From a virus: 30,783 nt of DNA. Shown here piece after piece: positions 24,239 to 30,308 of the stretch. The stretch spans positions 1-30,783 of IMG/VR virus record IMGVR_UViG_3300029266_000219. One strand, 5' to 3'. A model generated the notes under the pieces. It made no database searches. It was not told the origin of the DNA and saw only the letters and a program-made list of their open reading frames with translations. Every line of letters starts with the position of its first letter. The first letter of the stretch is position 1. A program made the translations under genes and the position numbers.

Positions 24239-25960
24239 CTAACCATCACAAGATACACAAGAAGGATCCATAGCACTTGCAGCAATATCACCACGCAAGA
24301 CGCTTTCAGTTCTGACATAATACAATGTTTTAATGCCTTTCTTCCAAGCATCAAAGTGAACTTGATTAATCCATTTAGGAGTTGCTTCTGAAGGAAAAGC
24401 TAAGTTTAAACTAACTGATTGATCTACATATTGTTGCCTTAGTCCGGCTTGATTTACTAATTCTAATTGATTAATTTCTTTAAACGTTTTAAAAACTTCT
24501 TTAGCTGGTATTTCATGGTCTCCCACAAGTATATCATCCAACCTTTTAATTCCCTGTACAGATCCGCCATCTTCTAGTATTTTTGCCCAAGTTTCCTCGG
24601 TGTTTAAGTTATATTGTTCTAATAAAATTTCAAGTGTAGGGTTTTTTCTTATGAACGTTCCTTTCGCTGATTGCTCTGTAAATACATTAGCAGCCCAAGG
24701 TTCAATACCAGGAGAAACATTCCCAGATAATTTCGAGTTTGAAACTGTTGGAGCAATAGCACGAAGGTGAGTGTTACGTGTGCCAGTACCAACACACCAA
24801 AGTGGCTCACCAAAAACCTCAGCGAGATCCATTGAAGCTCTTTCACTCTCAATTTTGATTTGACTAAAAATCTTTCTAGTCTCAAACTGAGATAATAAAC
24901 CTTCAAATGGTAATCCCCTTTCCTGAAGGTAAGTATGCCAGCCAAGAGCTCCGAGTCCAAGAGCTCTACCCTTTTCTGCAGATCTAACCGAGTTTTCAAA
25001 CCCAATTTTTCCTTTGGCTTTTTGGATAAATTCTTCAAGTACACCATCAAGAAACCAGATAGCATCATAAATAATATTAGTATTTTTCCATTCGTCATAT
25101 TTAGCTAAATTTAAACTAGATAAGCAACAAACAAAACTATGACTTTCGTCTGTATGTAAAACTATTTCACTACAGATGTTTGTCATATGAACCTTAAGTC
25201 CGTTCTGTTTATATGCCTTTGGGTTATTTTTGTTTGTATTACCTTTAAAGAGTATATAAGGTTCTCCAGTTGCTTTACGTTTTTGTAGTAGTTTTCCCCA
25301 CTTGCGTCTAGCTTCTTGATCTCCTTGCTCAAGTCTTCGCATAAACTTGTCACCGACCACTGCGCACTGGTGCAGATTGAGTGATTGTCTATTGACGTCT
25401 CCTTTAGGCTCTCTAATCTCCAGCCACTCTTCAAAGTCGGCGTGATCAATATTGATGTTAACTGATGCAGCTCCTCGTCTGACAGATCCTTGATTAGTGG
25501 CGAGTATAGTTGAATCGTAGATTTTGCAAAAAGGCACCACTCCGTCAGATGTTCCATTACCAGTAATTTTAGCTCCAGCGGGTCGAATTTGATTAATACC
25601 AATACCAACTCCACCGCCATGCTTAGCGAGTAGCATCATCTCTAAGTTCTTTTCACCAATATCTTTTATACTATCAGCAACATCAATCCCAAAACAACTA
25701 ATAGGAAGCCCACGATCGGTCCCAGTATTACTGAGAACGGGACTGGCGAGACAAAGCCATCCCTTCCAGATGTACTTGAAGAATGTTTCTGCAAGTTCTG
25801 GTCGGTCCAATCGTCTAGCCACCGTTGTGCATACTCTGTTGTAGGCATCTCTTGGGGTTTCTCCGTTAAGTAAATATCCCCCGGATATAGTCTTCTTGTA
25901 AACTTCTGTTTCTCCCCATTCTGGGTAATCTTCTCCTTTGATCCATTCATTTTTCCACAT
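24239..25960 (-). CDS. nrdA: Ribonucleotide reductase class I, large (alpha) subunit
   Basis: A 573-residue enzyme that reduces ribonucleoside diphosphates to deoxyribonucleotides with the NrdB radical. Visible catalytic residues are C89 (redox pair, S-C-F-G), N261, C263 and E265 in N-I-C-S-E (radical thiyl site), C278 (second redox Cys, C-C-L-S-S-L-N), Y547 and Y548 (T-L-Y-Y-V, radical transfer), and a C-terminal C568-x-x-C571 relay. All are in the expected order. The N-terminal ATP-cone domain of host class Ia enzymes is absent and the protein starts almost at the catalytic barrel, so feedback shut-off by dATP at that site is unlikely. It is the last gene of the operon and starts at TAAATG with the preceding gene. 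nrdB lies 1.6 kb upstream in the operon, not adjacent. Confidence 0.96.
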   Translation of the reverse strand: MWKNEWIKGEDYPEWGETEVYKKTISGGYLLNGETPRDAYNRVCTTVARRLDRPELAETFFKYIWKGWLCLASPVLSNTGTDRGLPISCFGIDVADSIKDIGEKNLEMMLLAKHGGGVGIGINQIRPAGAKITGNGTSDGVVPFCKIYDSTILATNQGSVRRGAASVNINIDHADFEEWLEIREPKGDVNRQSLNLHQCAVVGDKFMRRLEQGDQEARRKWGKLLQKRKATGEPYILFKGNTNKNNPKAYKQNGLKVHMTNICSEIVLHTDESHSFVCCLSSLNLAKYDEWKNTNIIYDAIWFLDGVLEEFIQKAKGKIGFENSVRSAEKGRALGLGALGWHTYLQERGLPFEGLLSQFETRKIFSQIKIESERASMDLAEVFGEPLWCVGTGTRNTHLRAIAPTVSNSKLSGNVSPGIEPWAANVFTEQSAKGTFIRKNPTLEILLEQYNLNTEETWAKILEDGGSVQGIKRLDDILVGDHEIPAKEVFKTFKEINQLELVNQAGLRQQYVDQSVSLNLAFPSEATPKWINQVHFDAWKKGIKTLYYVRTESVLRGDIAASAMDPSCVSCDG

Positions 25961-26317
25961 TTAGTCTGTTATTTTTTCGTAAATTAAAGTTTGAGTAGCA
26001 CTACCTGTTAAAGACGCTTTCATTAATGTATCATTAATCATAGTATATTTAACTAATAAATTCCAGTTGTTTTCAGACTGTGAAACAGTATTTATCTCAT
26101 TATTAGTTATAGAGCTAATTGATTCTTTAACTAAAGTGTTATTACTAAAGCTAAAAGAGTTTAAAGTTAGTAAATTATTATCACTATTATGTATTATTAA
26201 TTTACTATAAGACGAACCAATTGATCCAACTGACATCCAAAACCCTTCAAAATTACTTATCTGTGCGCTAACATTAACACCTAGTGTTAACATTAAAACT
26301 ATCATTATTTTTTTCAT
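25961..26317 (-). CDS. Secreted beta-rich small protein, lipocalin-like (tentative)
   Basis: A 118-residue protein with a clear signal peptide: basic M-K-K, hydrophobic I-M-I-V-L-M-L-T-L-G-V, and a V-S-A cleavage site before Gln-19, typical of Bacteroidetes. The mature part opens with F-E-G-F-W, a G-x-W-type motif, and then alternates short strands rich in Asn, Ser, Thr and Leu, ending with Q-T-L-I-Y-E-K. This fits a small beta barrel such as a lipocalin-like domain, but the similarity is weak. There is no lipobox Cys, so it would be soluble in the periplasm or outside. It is placed between coiled-coil and nrdA genes with TAAATG junctions on both sides. A role in envelope modification or exclusion of other phages is possible but unproven. 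Confidence 0.65.
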   Translation of the reverse strand: MKKIMIVLMLTLGVNVSAQISNFEGFWMSVGSIGSSYSKLIIHNSDNNLLTLNSFSFSNNTLVKESISSITNNEINTVSQSENNWNLLVKYTMINDTLMKASLTGSATQTLIYEKITD

Positions 26318-26566
26318 TTAATTTAATTCTAATTTTTTATCTTCTTTATTTATTGCGTCCTCAGCTTGCTTAGCTAGCTTATTAGCCTTAATCATTTCTT
26401 CTTTTAGCTCATCAATAGCATCTTGGTAATTAGGTAATTTTTTAACAACTTCTAATGTACCAACTGACATGTCTTTTATTGTAGTGAATTCATTAATAAC
26501 ATTTTGCATAACTCTAGTTAGTGCATCTACTTTGTTTTTCATCTCAACTAGTGTGTTTTCCTTCAT
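26318..26566 (-). CDS. Small coiled-coil protein, unknown function
   Basis: An 82-residue, almost wholly helical protein with heptad-like spacing of Val, Leu, Met and Ile (residues about 9-40 and 50-80), separated by a K-K-L-P-N-Y break. It should oligomerise. ATG 26566 overlaps the zinc-finger gene by 23 nt. The alternative ATG at 26542 (residue 9) lies 1 nt after that gene's TGA and is equally plausible, giving 74 residues. The next gene starts directly at TAAATG. No family is recognised. Confidence 0.55.
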   Translation of the reverse strand: MKENTLVEMKNKVDALTRVMQNVINEFTTIKDMSVGTLEVVKKLPNYQDAIDELKEEMIKANKLAKQAEDAINKEDKKLELN

Positions 26567-26693
26567 TGTTTTTTATTTTAATTTGTTCCATAGCGTAATC
26601 TAAATGTAATTCTTCCCAGTGCATCCTATAATCAAAACCACTTGAAAACGTTTTATCGCAAGCGCTGCATTTAATAGTATGTTTTCTTACCAT
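26544..26693 (-). CDS. 49-aa single C2H2 zinc-finger protein
   Basis: The chosen start is ATG 26693, which overlaps the membrane-protein gene by 7 nt; the longest frame (to 26750) would overlap it by 64 nt. The product has C9-x2-C12-x12-H25-x4-H30 with Phe at 17 and 20, i.e. a classical C2H2 spacing, followed by an acidic/basic helical tail. C2H2 domains bind DNA, RNA or protein. With one finger only, protein binding or weak nucleic-acid contact is likeliest. Such single fingers are uncommon but known in phages. It is inside the cassette between nrdB and nrdA. Confidence 0.65.
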   Translation of the reverse strand: MVRKHTIKCSACDKTFSSGFDYRMHWEELHLDYAMEQIKIKNNEGKHTS

Positions 26694-26947
26694 AGTAGAT
26701 ACACTAAATAACCTATTACTACGTTTATATTTATAGCTACTAAATTCCATTGCTTAGCAATCCAAACCTGTGGCGTACATAGTAAACCACCTATTATGTA
26801 GCTAACAGCGCCAATGTTGCCATACGATAATATGTATGGCCCCATCATTATAAACGCTGTACCCATATAACCTAAACGACCTGATAATCTTTCGTTAACG
26901 GTTAATCTTCTATCTTTTACTAACTTTTTTAAAAAATTATTATTCAT
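26687..26947 (-). CDS. Small integral membrane protein, unknown function
   Basis: An 86-residue protein with a basic N-terminus (residues 1-24) and three hydrophobic segments at about 27-42 (Y-M-G-T-A-F-I-M-M-G-P-Y-I-L), 45-60 (I-G-A-V-S-Y-I-I-G-G-L-L) and 69-86 (L-V-A-I-N-I-N-V-V-I-G-Y-L-V-Y-L-L). The positive-inside rule suggests a cytoplasmic N-terminus. The P-Q-V-W-I-A-K-Q motif between segments 2 and 3 and the size recall a half-transporter or PQ-loop-like protein, but this is weak. The ATG overlaps the oxygenase stop by 8 nt. It may act in the inner membrane in exclusion or nutrient uptake; no function is shown. Confidence 0.62.
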   Translation of the reverse strand: MNNNFLKKLVKDRRLTVNERLSGRLGYMGTAFIMMGPYILSYGNIGAVSYIIGGLLCTPQVWIAKQWNLVAININVVIGYLVYLLW

Positions 26948-27521
26948 TTTTATATCTATAAAACATTACACATACTATTCTGTCTTCTTTAGTTACGTTT
27001 GGATACTTACTATGAAAATAATTTGAATCATAAGATAAAAATCTATTAGGTTTGTGACCTATTATAGACTTTAAAGTCCATTTAGATAAATCATCACAAA
27101 CTTCTAAAGCTTTATTATGTATTTCTAAAGAACCTTCGTTGTTATCTCCGTATTCTTTATGATCCCAAAAAGCAGTTCCATTTAATTTGCTTTTAACGTC
27201 TTCAGGTACTTCGCTCATATACAAAACCCCTGCTCTTTCTGGGTTACTTTTTTGATCTTGATGCACTTTTAAGTCAGAATGTATTCTCCATTCATTGTCT
27301 TCATCGTGCTTGGATCTTCTAAAGCCACACATTATCATTTCAATAGATTTACCTTCTATTCTTTCAATTTCTTTTTCAAAATAAGATGTTAATTCTTCAG
27401 TTGATTTTACAACATAAAGAACACATCCTCCTTCCATATCTATTTTTTCAAAGTTTATTAACTTGCTGTTTAACTCATCGAAAAGAGTTTTATTTAAAAA
27501 ATTATCTTTAAAATATATCAT
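26940..27521 (-). CDS. Fe(II)/2-oxoglutarate-dependent oxygenase
   Basis: A 193-residue protein with the metal-binding triad of this superfamily: H81-x-D83 in R-I-H-S-D, then H170 in Y-F-H-S-K-Y-P, with R181 (E-D-R-I-V-C-V-M-F) positioned to bind the 2-oxoglutarate carboxylate. The C-terminal strand order fits the double-stranded beta-helix core. Members hydroxylate proteins, nucleic acids or small molecules using Fe(II), O2 and 2-oxoglutarate. The substrate cannot be told here. It starts 12 nt after the nrdB stop and overlaps the next gene by 8 nt, so it is expressed with RNR. That link suggests nucleotide or DNA-base hydroxylation, but a protein target is equally possible. Confidence 0.78.
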   Translation of the reverse strand: MIYFKDNFLNKTLFDELNSKLINFEKIDMEGGCVLYVVKSTEELTSYFEKEIERIEGKSIEMIMCGFRRSKHDEDNEWRIHSDLKVHQDQKSNPERAGVLYMSEVPEDVKSKLNGTAFWDHKEYGDNNEGSLEIHNKALEVCDDLSKWTLKSIIGHKPNRFLSYDSNYFHSKYPNVTKEDRIVCVMFYRYKNE

Positions 27522-27533
27522 ATTATTTATTTA

Positions 27534-28502
27534 TTACCAAATATCTTCAAAATCTTCGCCTTCACCTGCTTTCGAGTAATCAGTAGGACGAACAGCAAAA
27601 AAATCAGTGTGAGTGTGCCCACCTGTAAGATGGTAGAACCAGTTGAGATTGTCGGATCCTGACTCGTCATACGCAAAGTACTGCCCGAGGTCGAAGTAAC
27701 CGAGTTCTGATAGTTTTTCATTTAATCTTTTTCTAATAAATTGTTTTAAATCATAGGCCTTTATACCTTCTATGTCACCCATTTCAAACATTTTGTCAAT
27801 ATAGGTTTCTTCAGCTACTAGCATTGTAGACGCTGCAGTTACTACATCTTCTCTACATTCATCTAAAAGACTTGAATCTTCTTCGCACATGTGTCTAAAT
27901 AGCTTGCAACCCATTTTACTATGTAGTGATTCATCTCTTACAGACCATTTCATCTGTTGGCCAATGCCTTTGAGCAGATTACGCAACTGAAAACTATATA
28001 ACACAGCAAAAGCGGAATAGAGAGATACGCCTTCTGCAAATGCAGAAAAAATAGCGATAGACTTGCCAATCCCACGAGCGTCAGAACCAGTGTAACTAAC
28101 AAGGTTATCAAAGCGCTGCGACGTGGCGGGTTCGTGTAAGAATGCTTCATAATCTTCTAATCCTAGAGTTTCATTTAAATAGCTATAAGCTACTGCGTGT
28201 ATAGTTTCTTGTGAGCCAAACATCATTGCCATCTGTTGTATTTCATGTTTAGGAAACCAACCAACAACTTTTTGTGTCCAGTAATCAGATACAGCACACT
28301 CTGTTTGAGCAAAACCTAGTAGAATATTCCCTACTAAGTTCTTCTCTTCTTTTGTTAGCTTTTCATTCCAGTCTTTTAAATCGCCAGACATTGGAATCTC
28401 TGTGTGAAGCCAAAATGCTTGAGCTTGCTTTAGCCAACCTTCAGTATAGTACTCTGGGTACTCAAAGGGTCTGCAAGCTATTCTTTCATCAAATAATCCC
28501 AT
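27534..28502 (-). CDS. nrdB: Ribonucleotide reductase class I, small (beta) subunit
   Basis: A 322-residue radical-generating subunit. Metal ligands are E68, E99, H102, E157, E191 and H194, with spacings (31, 3, 34, 3 residues) equal to those of the E. coli protein, so alignment is secure. The radical Tyr is kept (Y106, E-T-I-H-A-V-A-Y). The first ligand is Glu rather than the usual Asp. The C-terminus has a Tyr (Y309) for radical transfer and an acidic/aromatic end (D-F-E-D-I-W) for binding NrdA. The start overlaps the preceding small gene as TAATG. It functions with NrdA encoded downstream in the same operon. Confidence 0.96.
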   Translation of the reverse strand: MGLFDERIACRPFEYPEYYTEGWLKQAQAFWLHTEIPMSGDLKDWNEKLTKEEKNLVGNILLGFAQTECAVSDYWTQKVVGWFPKHEIQQMAMMFGSQETIHAVAYSYLNETLGLEDYEAFLHEPATSQRFDNLVSYTGSDARGIGKSIAIFSAFAEGVSLYSAFAVLYSFQLRNLLKGIGQQMKWSVRDESLHSKMGCKLFRHMCEEDSSLLDECREDVVTAASTMLVAEETYIDKMFEMGDIEGIKAYDLKQFIRKRLNEKLSELGYFDLGQYFAYDESGSDNLNWFYHLTGGHTHTDFFAVRPTDYSKAGEGEDFEDIW

Positions 28503-28642
28503 TACTTATCAATTTTTAAAGATATATCTACACAAATAGGTAGATATAATACGTGTTCATAAAACTCTTTTTCTTCGTAGGTTCTAATGCCTATTAATAA
28601 TCCAGGGTAAAACCCCATTGTTATTTCCCAATTTCTACTCAT
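28502..28642 (-). CDS. 46-aa conserved-type small phage protein beside nrdB
   Basis: ATG 28642 opens a 46-codon frame whose TAA shares one base with the nrdB ATG. The product contains W-E-I-T-M-G-F-Y-P-G-L-L-I-G-I-R-T-Y (residues 5-22) and H-V-L-Y-L-P-I-C-V-D-I (30-40). From memory, a protein of this pattern (G-F-Y-P-G-x-L-x-G-x-R-x-Y, then Y-x-P) recurs in many phages. It reads as a small beta-sheet protein. Function is unknown. Confidence 0.72.
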   Translation of the reverse strand: MSRNWEITMGFYPGLLIGIRTYEEKEFYEHVLYLPICVDISLKIDK

Positions 28643-28808
28643 AACACATTATTTTTAATTCATTTTGTTTCTCTACAAGATCCCTGTAAAATACATAACC
28701 TTTATTCTCTATACTCCATTTAATCCATCTATCAATTTGACGCTGTGCATACATTTGCCTAGCTACTTCTTTTGACTTTCTAGGATTAATCTTATTGTCT
28801 CGTCGCAT
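28635..28808 (-). CDS. 57-aa small basic helical protein
   Basis: ATG 28808 opens a 57-codon frame ending at TAG 28635-28637, overlapping the next gene's start by 8 nt and the preceding endonuclease by 46 nt. The product is basic at the N-terminus (R-R-D-N-K-I-N-P-R-K) and helical after that (A-R-Q-M-Y-A-Q-R-Q-I-D-R-W-I-K-W). The nested position and absence of stops fit the overlapping style of this operon, but the long overlap with the endonuclease lowers certainty. No family recognised. Confidence 0.5.
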   Translation of the reverse strand: MRRDNKINPRKSKEVARQMYAQRQIDRWIKWSIENKGYVFYRDLVEKQNELKIMCYE

Positions 28809-29209
28809 TCTTTTTGATTTTGTGGTTTAAATAAGATAACGTTATTAAGGTTGTTTACAACATGATACTTAAACATTTTCCATCTAAGTGGGAAGCTTTC
28901 GTTTGCTCTACCTTTAGTTTCTATTATAAAACCTTTACCTATAAAGTCTGGAGTATATTTTATATTAAGTATTTTTTTACTACCTCTATTTTGGTAATGA
29001 CCTTTACCATTGCCGCAGCGTTCGTAGCTTTCATTAGGAAAATCAAACGCAGGAAATAATTCATACGTTTGACCTTCATATTCAGCTTGTATTTTAGCTT
29101 TCTTTAAAGCCATATACATATAACGCTCTAAGCCTGATGCAAAGTTTATACCATCATAAAGAACCTTGTTAGATCTTACAGGACCTTTCTTTTTATATTT
29201 CTTTTTCAT
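28763..29209 (-). CDS. PD-(D/E)XK endonuclease, endonuclease I / resolvase type
   Basis: A 148-residue protein from ATG 29209, chosen because GGAG lies 6 nt upstream; the longer frame (to 29242) would overlap the previous gene by 50 nt. Residues: E28 in S-G-L-E-R, the core P-D88-F then E97-x-K99 in F-I-I-E-T-K-G, i.e. D-x8-E-x-K of the PD-(D/E)XK fold. A basic N-terminus (K-K-K-Y-K-K-K) and a C-terminal helix (R-W-K-M-F-K-Y) would hold DNA. This fits phage endonuclease I (T7 gp3 type), which cuts branched DNA and degrades or resolves replication products. An atypical Gly/Cys/Lys-rich insert lies at 64-80. Alternatively it could be a TnsA- or VSR-like nicking enzyme. Confidence 0.78.
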   Translation of the reverse strand: MKKKYKKKGPVRSNKVLYDGINFASGLERYMYMALKKAKIQAEYEGQTYELFPAFDFPNESYERCGNGKGHYQNRGSKKILNIKYTPDFIGKGFIIETKGRANESFPLRWKMFKYHVVNNLNNVILFKPQNQKECDETIRLILESQKK

Positions 29210-29525
29210 AATGTTCTCCGGTGTTACCGTTTTGACCAACAATTCTCATACGTTCATCATTCTCTTCAAAGGTTACGTCAAGATCTTTCAACATAGCTTC
29301 TTCTATTTCGTCTCTAAGACAAGATCTAGCAGCTTCTAAGTAAAGTAATGAATCAGTCATTTCTTCTTGTACATCAATAAGAAATCTAGCTAAGTCTTTT
29401 TTACCAGAATTAACTTCACTCATCATTGTATCTCCGTATTTCTCTTGGCCTATTAAAGATCTTTCATCAATCTTTTTGATTGCTCTAATAACTACTTCAT
29501 CAGTTGTTCTAACTACGTATCCCAT
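29193..29525 (-). CDS. MazG-like nucleotide pyrophosphohydrolase-family protein
   Basis: A 110-residue protein with the layout of small phage all-alpha NTP pyrophosphohydrolase-like proteins: K-Y-G near residues 29-31 after an E, a helix, then E54-E55-M-T-D58 at the end of a second helix (L-A-R-F-L-I-D-V-Q-E-E-M-T-D). The remaining 40 residues are charged. The metal-binding E-x-x-D motif is present, but the first E-x-x-E half is less clear than in the neighbouring 260-aa protein. Its ATG shares one base with the neighbour's stop (TAATG). It could remove non-canonical dNTPs. Confidence 0.58.
   Translation of the reverse strand: MGYVVRTTDEVVIRAIKKIDERSLIGQEKYGDTMMSEVNSGKKDLARFLIDVQEEMTDSLLYLEAARSCLRDEIEEAMLKDLDVTFEENDERMRIVGQNGNTGEHYEKEI
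29216..29219 (-). promoter_or_regulatory. Shine-Dalgarno GGAG that fixes the endonuclease start
   Basis: On the minus strand GGAG precedes AACATT and ATG 29209. It supports this start over the upstream ATG 29242. It is one of very few purine-rich sites seen before a gene in this window. Confidence 0.5.
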
Positions 29526-30307
29526 TATAATGTTTCTTTTACAAATGTTCCATTAATCATCTCACCTTTTCTATCGCTTATAACTTCATAAGCTTTGTCT
29601 ACGCAGTCTTCAATTTTATAGCCTTTTAAATGAGCTAAATTAGTTAACACTACAACAATATCACCGATAGCGTCTATCACTTCTGGTTCATCATTTTTAA
29701 GCAAAGCCTGAGCAAGCTCACCCGCTTCTTCCATAAGCTTTATATACTGCGTATTAGCATTACCTTTTTCGTATAAACCTCTCTCTGTAGCCCACTCTCT
29801 AATAAGATCAAATCTTTGATTTTTAAGCTCAGGAGCTTTAAATAAAGTAACTACAGGACTTAATATAGCTTCATAAAAAGCCTTGTTGTATATATAAGAC
29901 CTTTTGTCATTATACATAGACACTTTTGCATTAGCCATTATCCAGTCAATAGACTCTTGTGTTAACTCAAATAAACCATTTTCTGTTTTCCAAGTATCTC
30001 CCATGCAGTCCATAAGATTACCTTTTAATTTGTTTAACGGAAATGGAAACGTTGAGGTTTGTTCAGTAGCGTTTATCTTCATTTTTTTAGATTTAGTTTT
30101 TAATTGACTGTAAGATTGTCTGTCAACCTTGTAGCCGTAAGACTTTTGAAGTTCTATCTCCTTGTCTGATATATAATCCATATCAGTACTAGAATCAAGA
30201 ACTTCGTATTCGTCTGCTTTATATCCTTGGATAAGCGTTACTCTTGTATTAAGATTACTTGTAACGCCTATTTTTTTACCTGGAATATGGTATAAATAAT
30301 ACATCAT
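29525..30307 (-). CDS. GIY-YIG-like domain fused to MazG nucleotide pyrophosphohydrolase
   Basis: A 260-residue protein with three parts. Residues 1-65 resemble a compact GIY-YIG nuclease fold: Y4-L-Y at the first strand, I13-G14 at the second, R22, and E50 after the helix. Residues 77-150 form a middle domain of unknown type (N-K-L-K-G-N-L-M-D). Residues 165-245 are a MazG domain with E193-E194-x-x-E197 and D212-x-x-x-D216 for Mg2+ and nucleotide binding. MazG enzymes hydrolyse (d)NTPs or ppGpp to monophosphates plus PPi. The start uses the first of two adjacent ATGs, 1 nt after the TS stop. The first domain lacks the canonical G-I-Y triplet, so nuclease activity is uncertain. Confidence 0.72.
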   Translation of the reverse strand: MMYYLYHIPGKKIGVTSNLNTRVTLIQGYKADEYEVLDSSTDMDYISDKEIELQKSYGYKVDRQSYSQLKTKSKKMKINATEQTSTFPFPLNKLKGNLMDCMGDTWKTENGLFELTQESIDWIMANAKVSMYNDKRSYIYNKAFYEAILSPVVTLFKAPELKNQRFDLIREWATERGLYEKGNANTQYIKLMEEAGELAQALLKNDEPEVIDAIGDIVVVLTNLAHLKGYKIEDCVDKAYEVISDRKGEMINGTFVKETL

Positions 30308-30308
30308 T

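Noticed and set aside
24649-25950. Several open frames of 94-149 codons on the minus strand inside nrdA
   Set aside because: They lie out of frame within nrdA, whose full set of catalytic residues is intact. They have atypical composition and no start context.
27527-28150. Membrane-like short frames inside nrdB
   Set aside because: Out-of-frame shadows of nrdB; the hydrophobic look comes from reading a different frame of an AT-rich gene.
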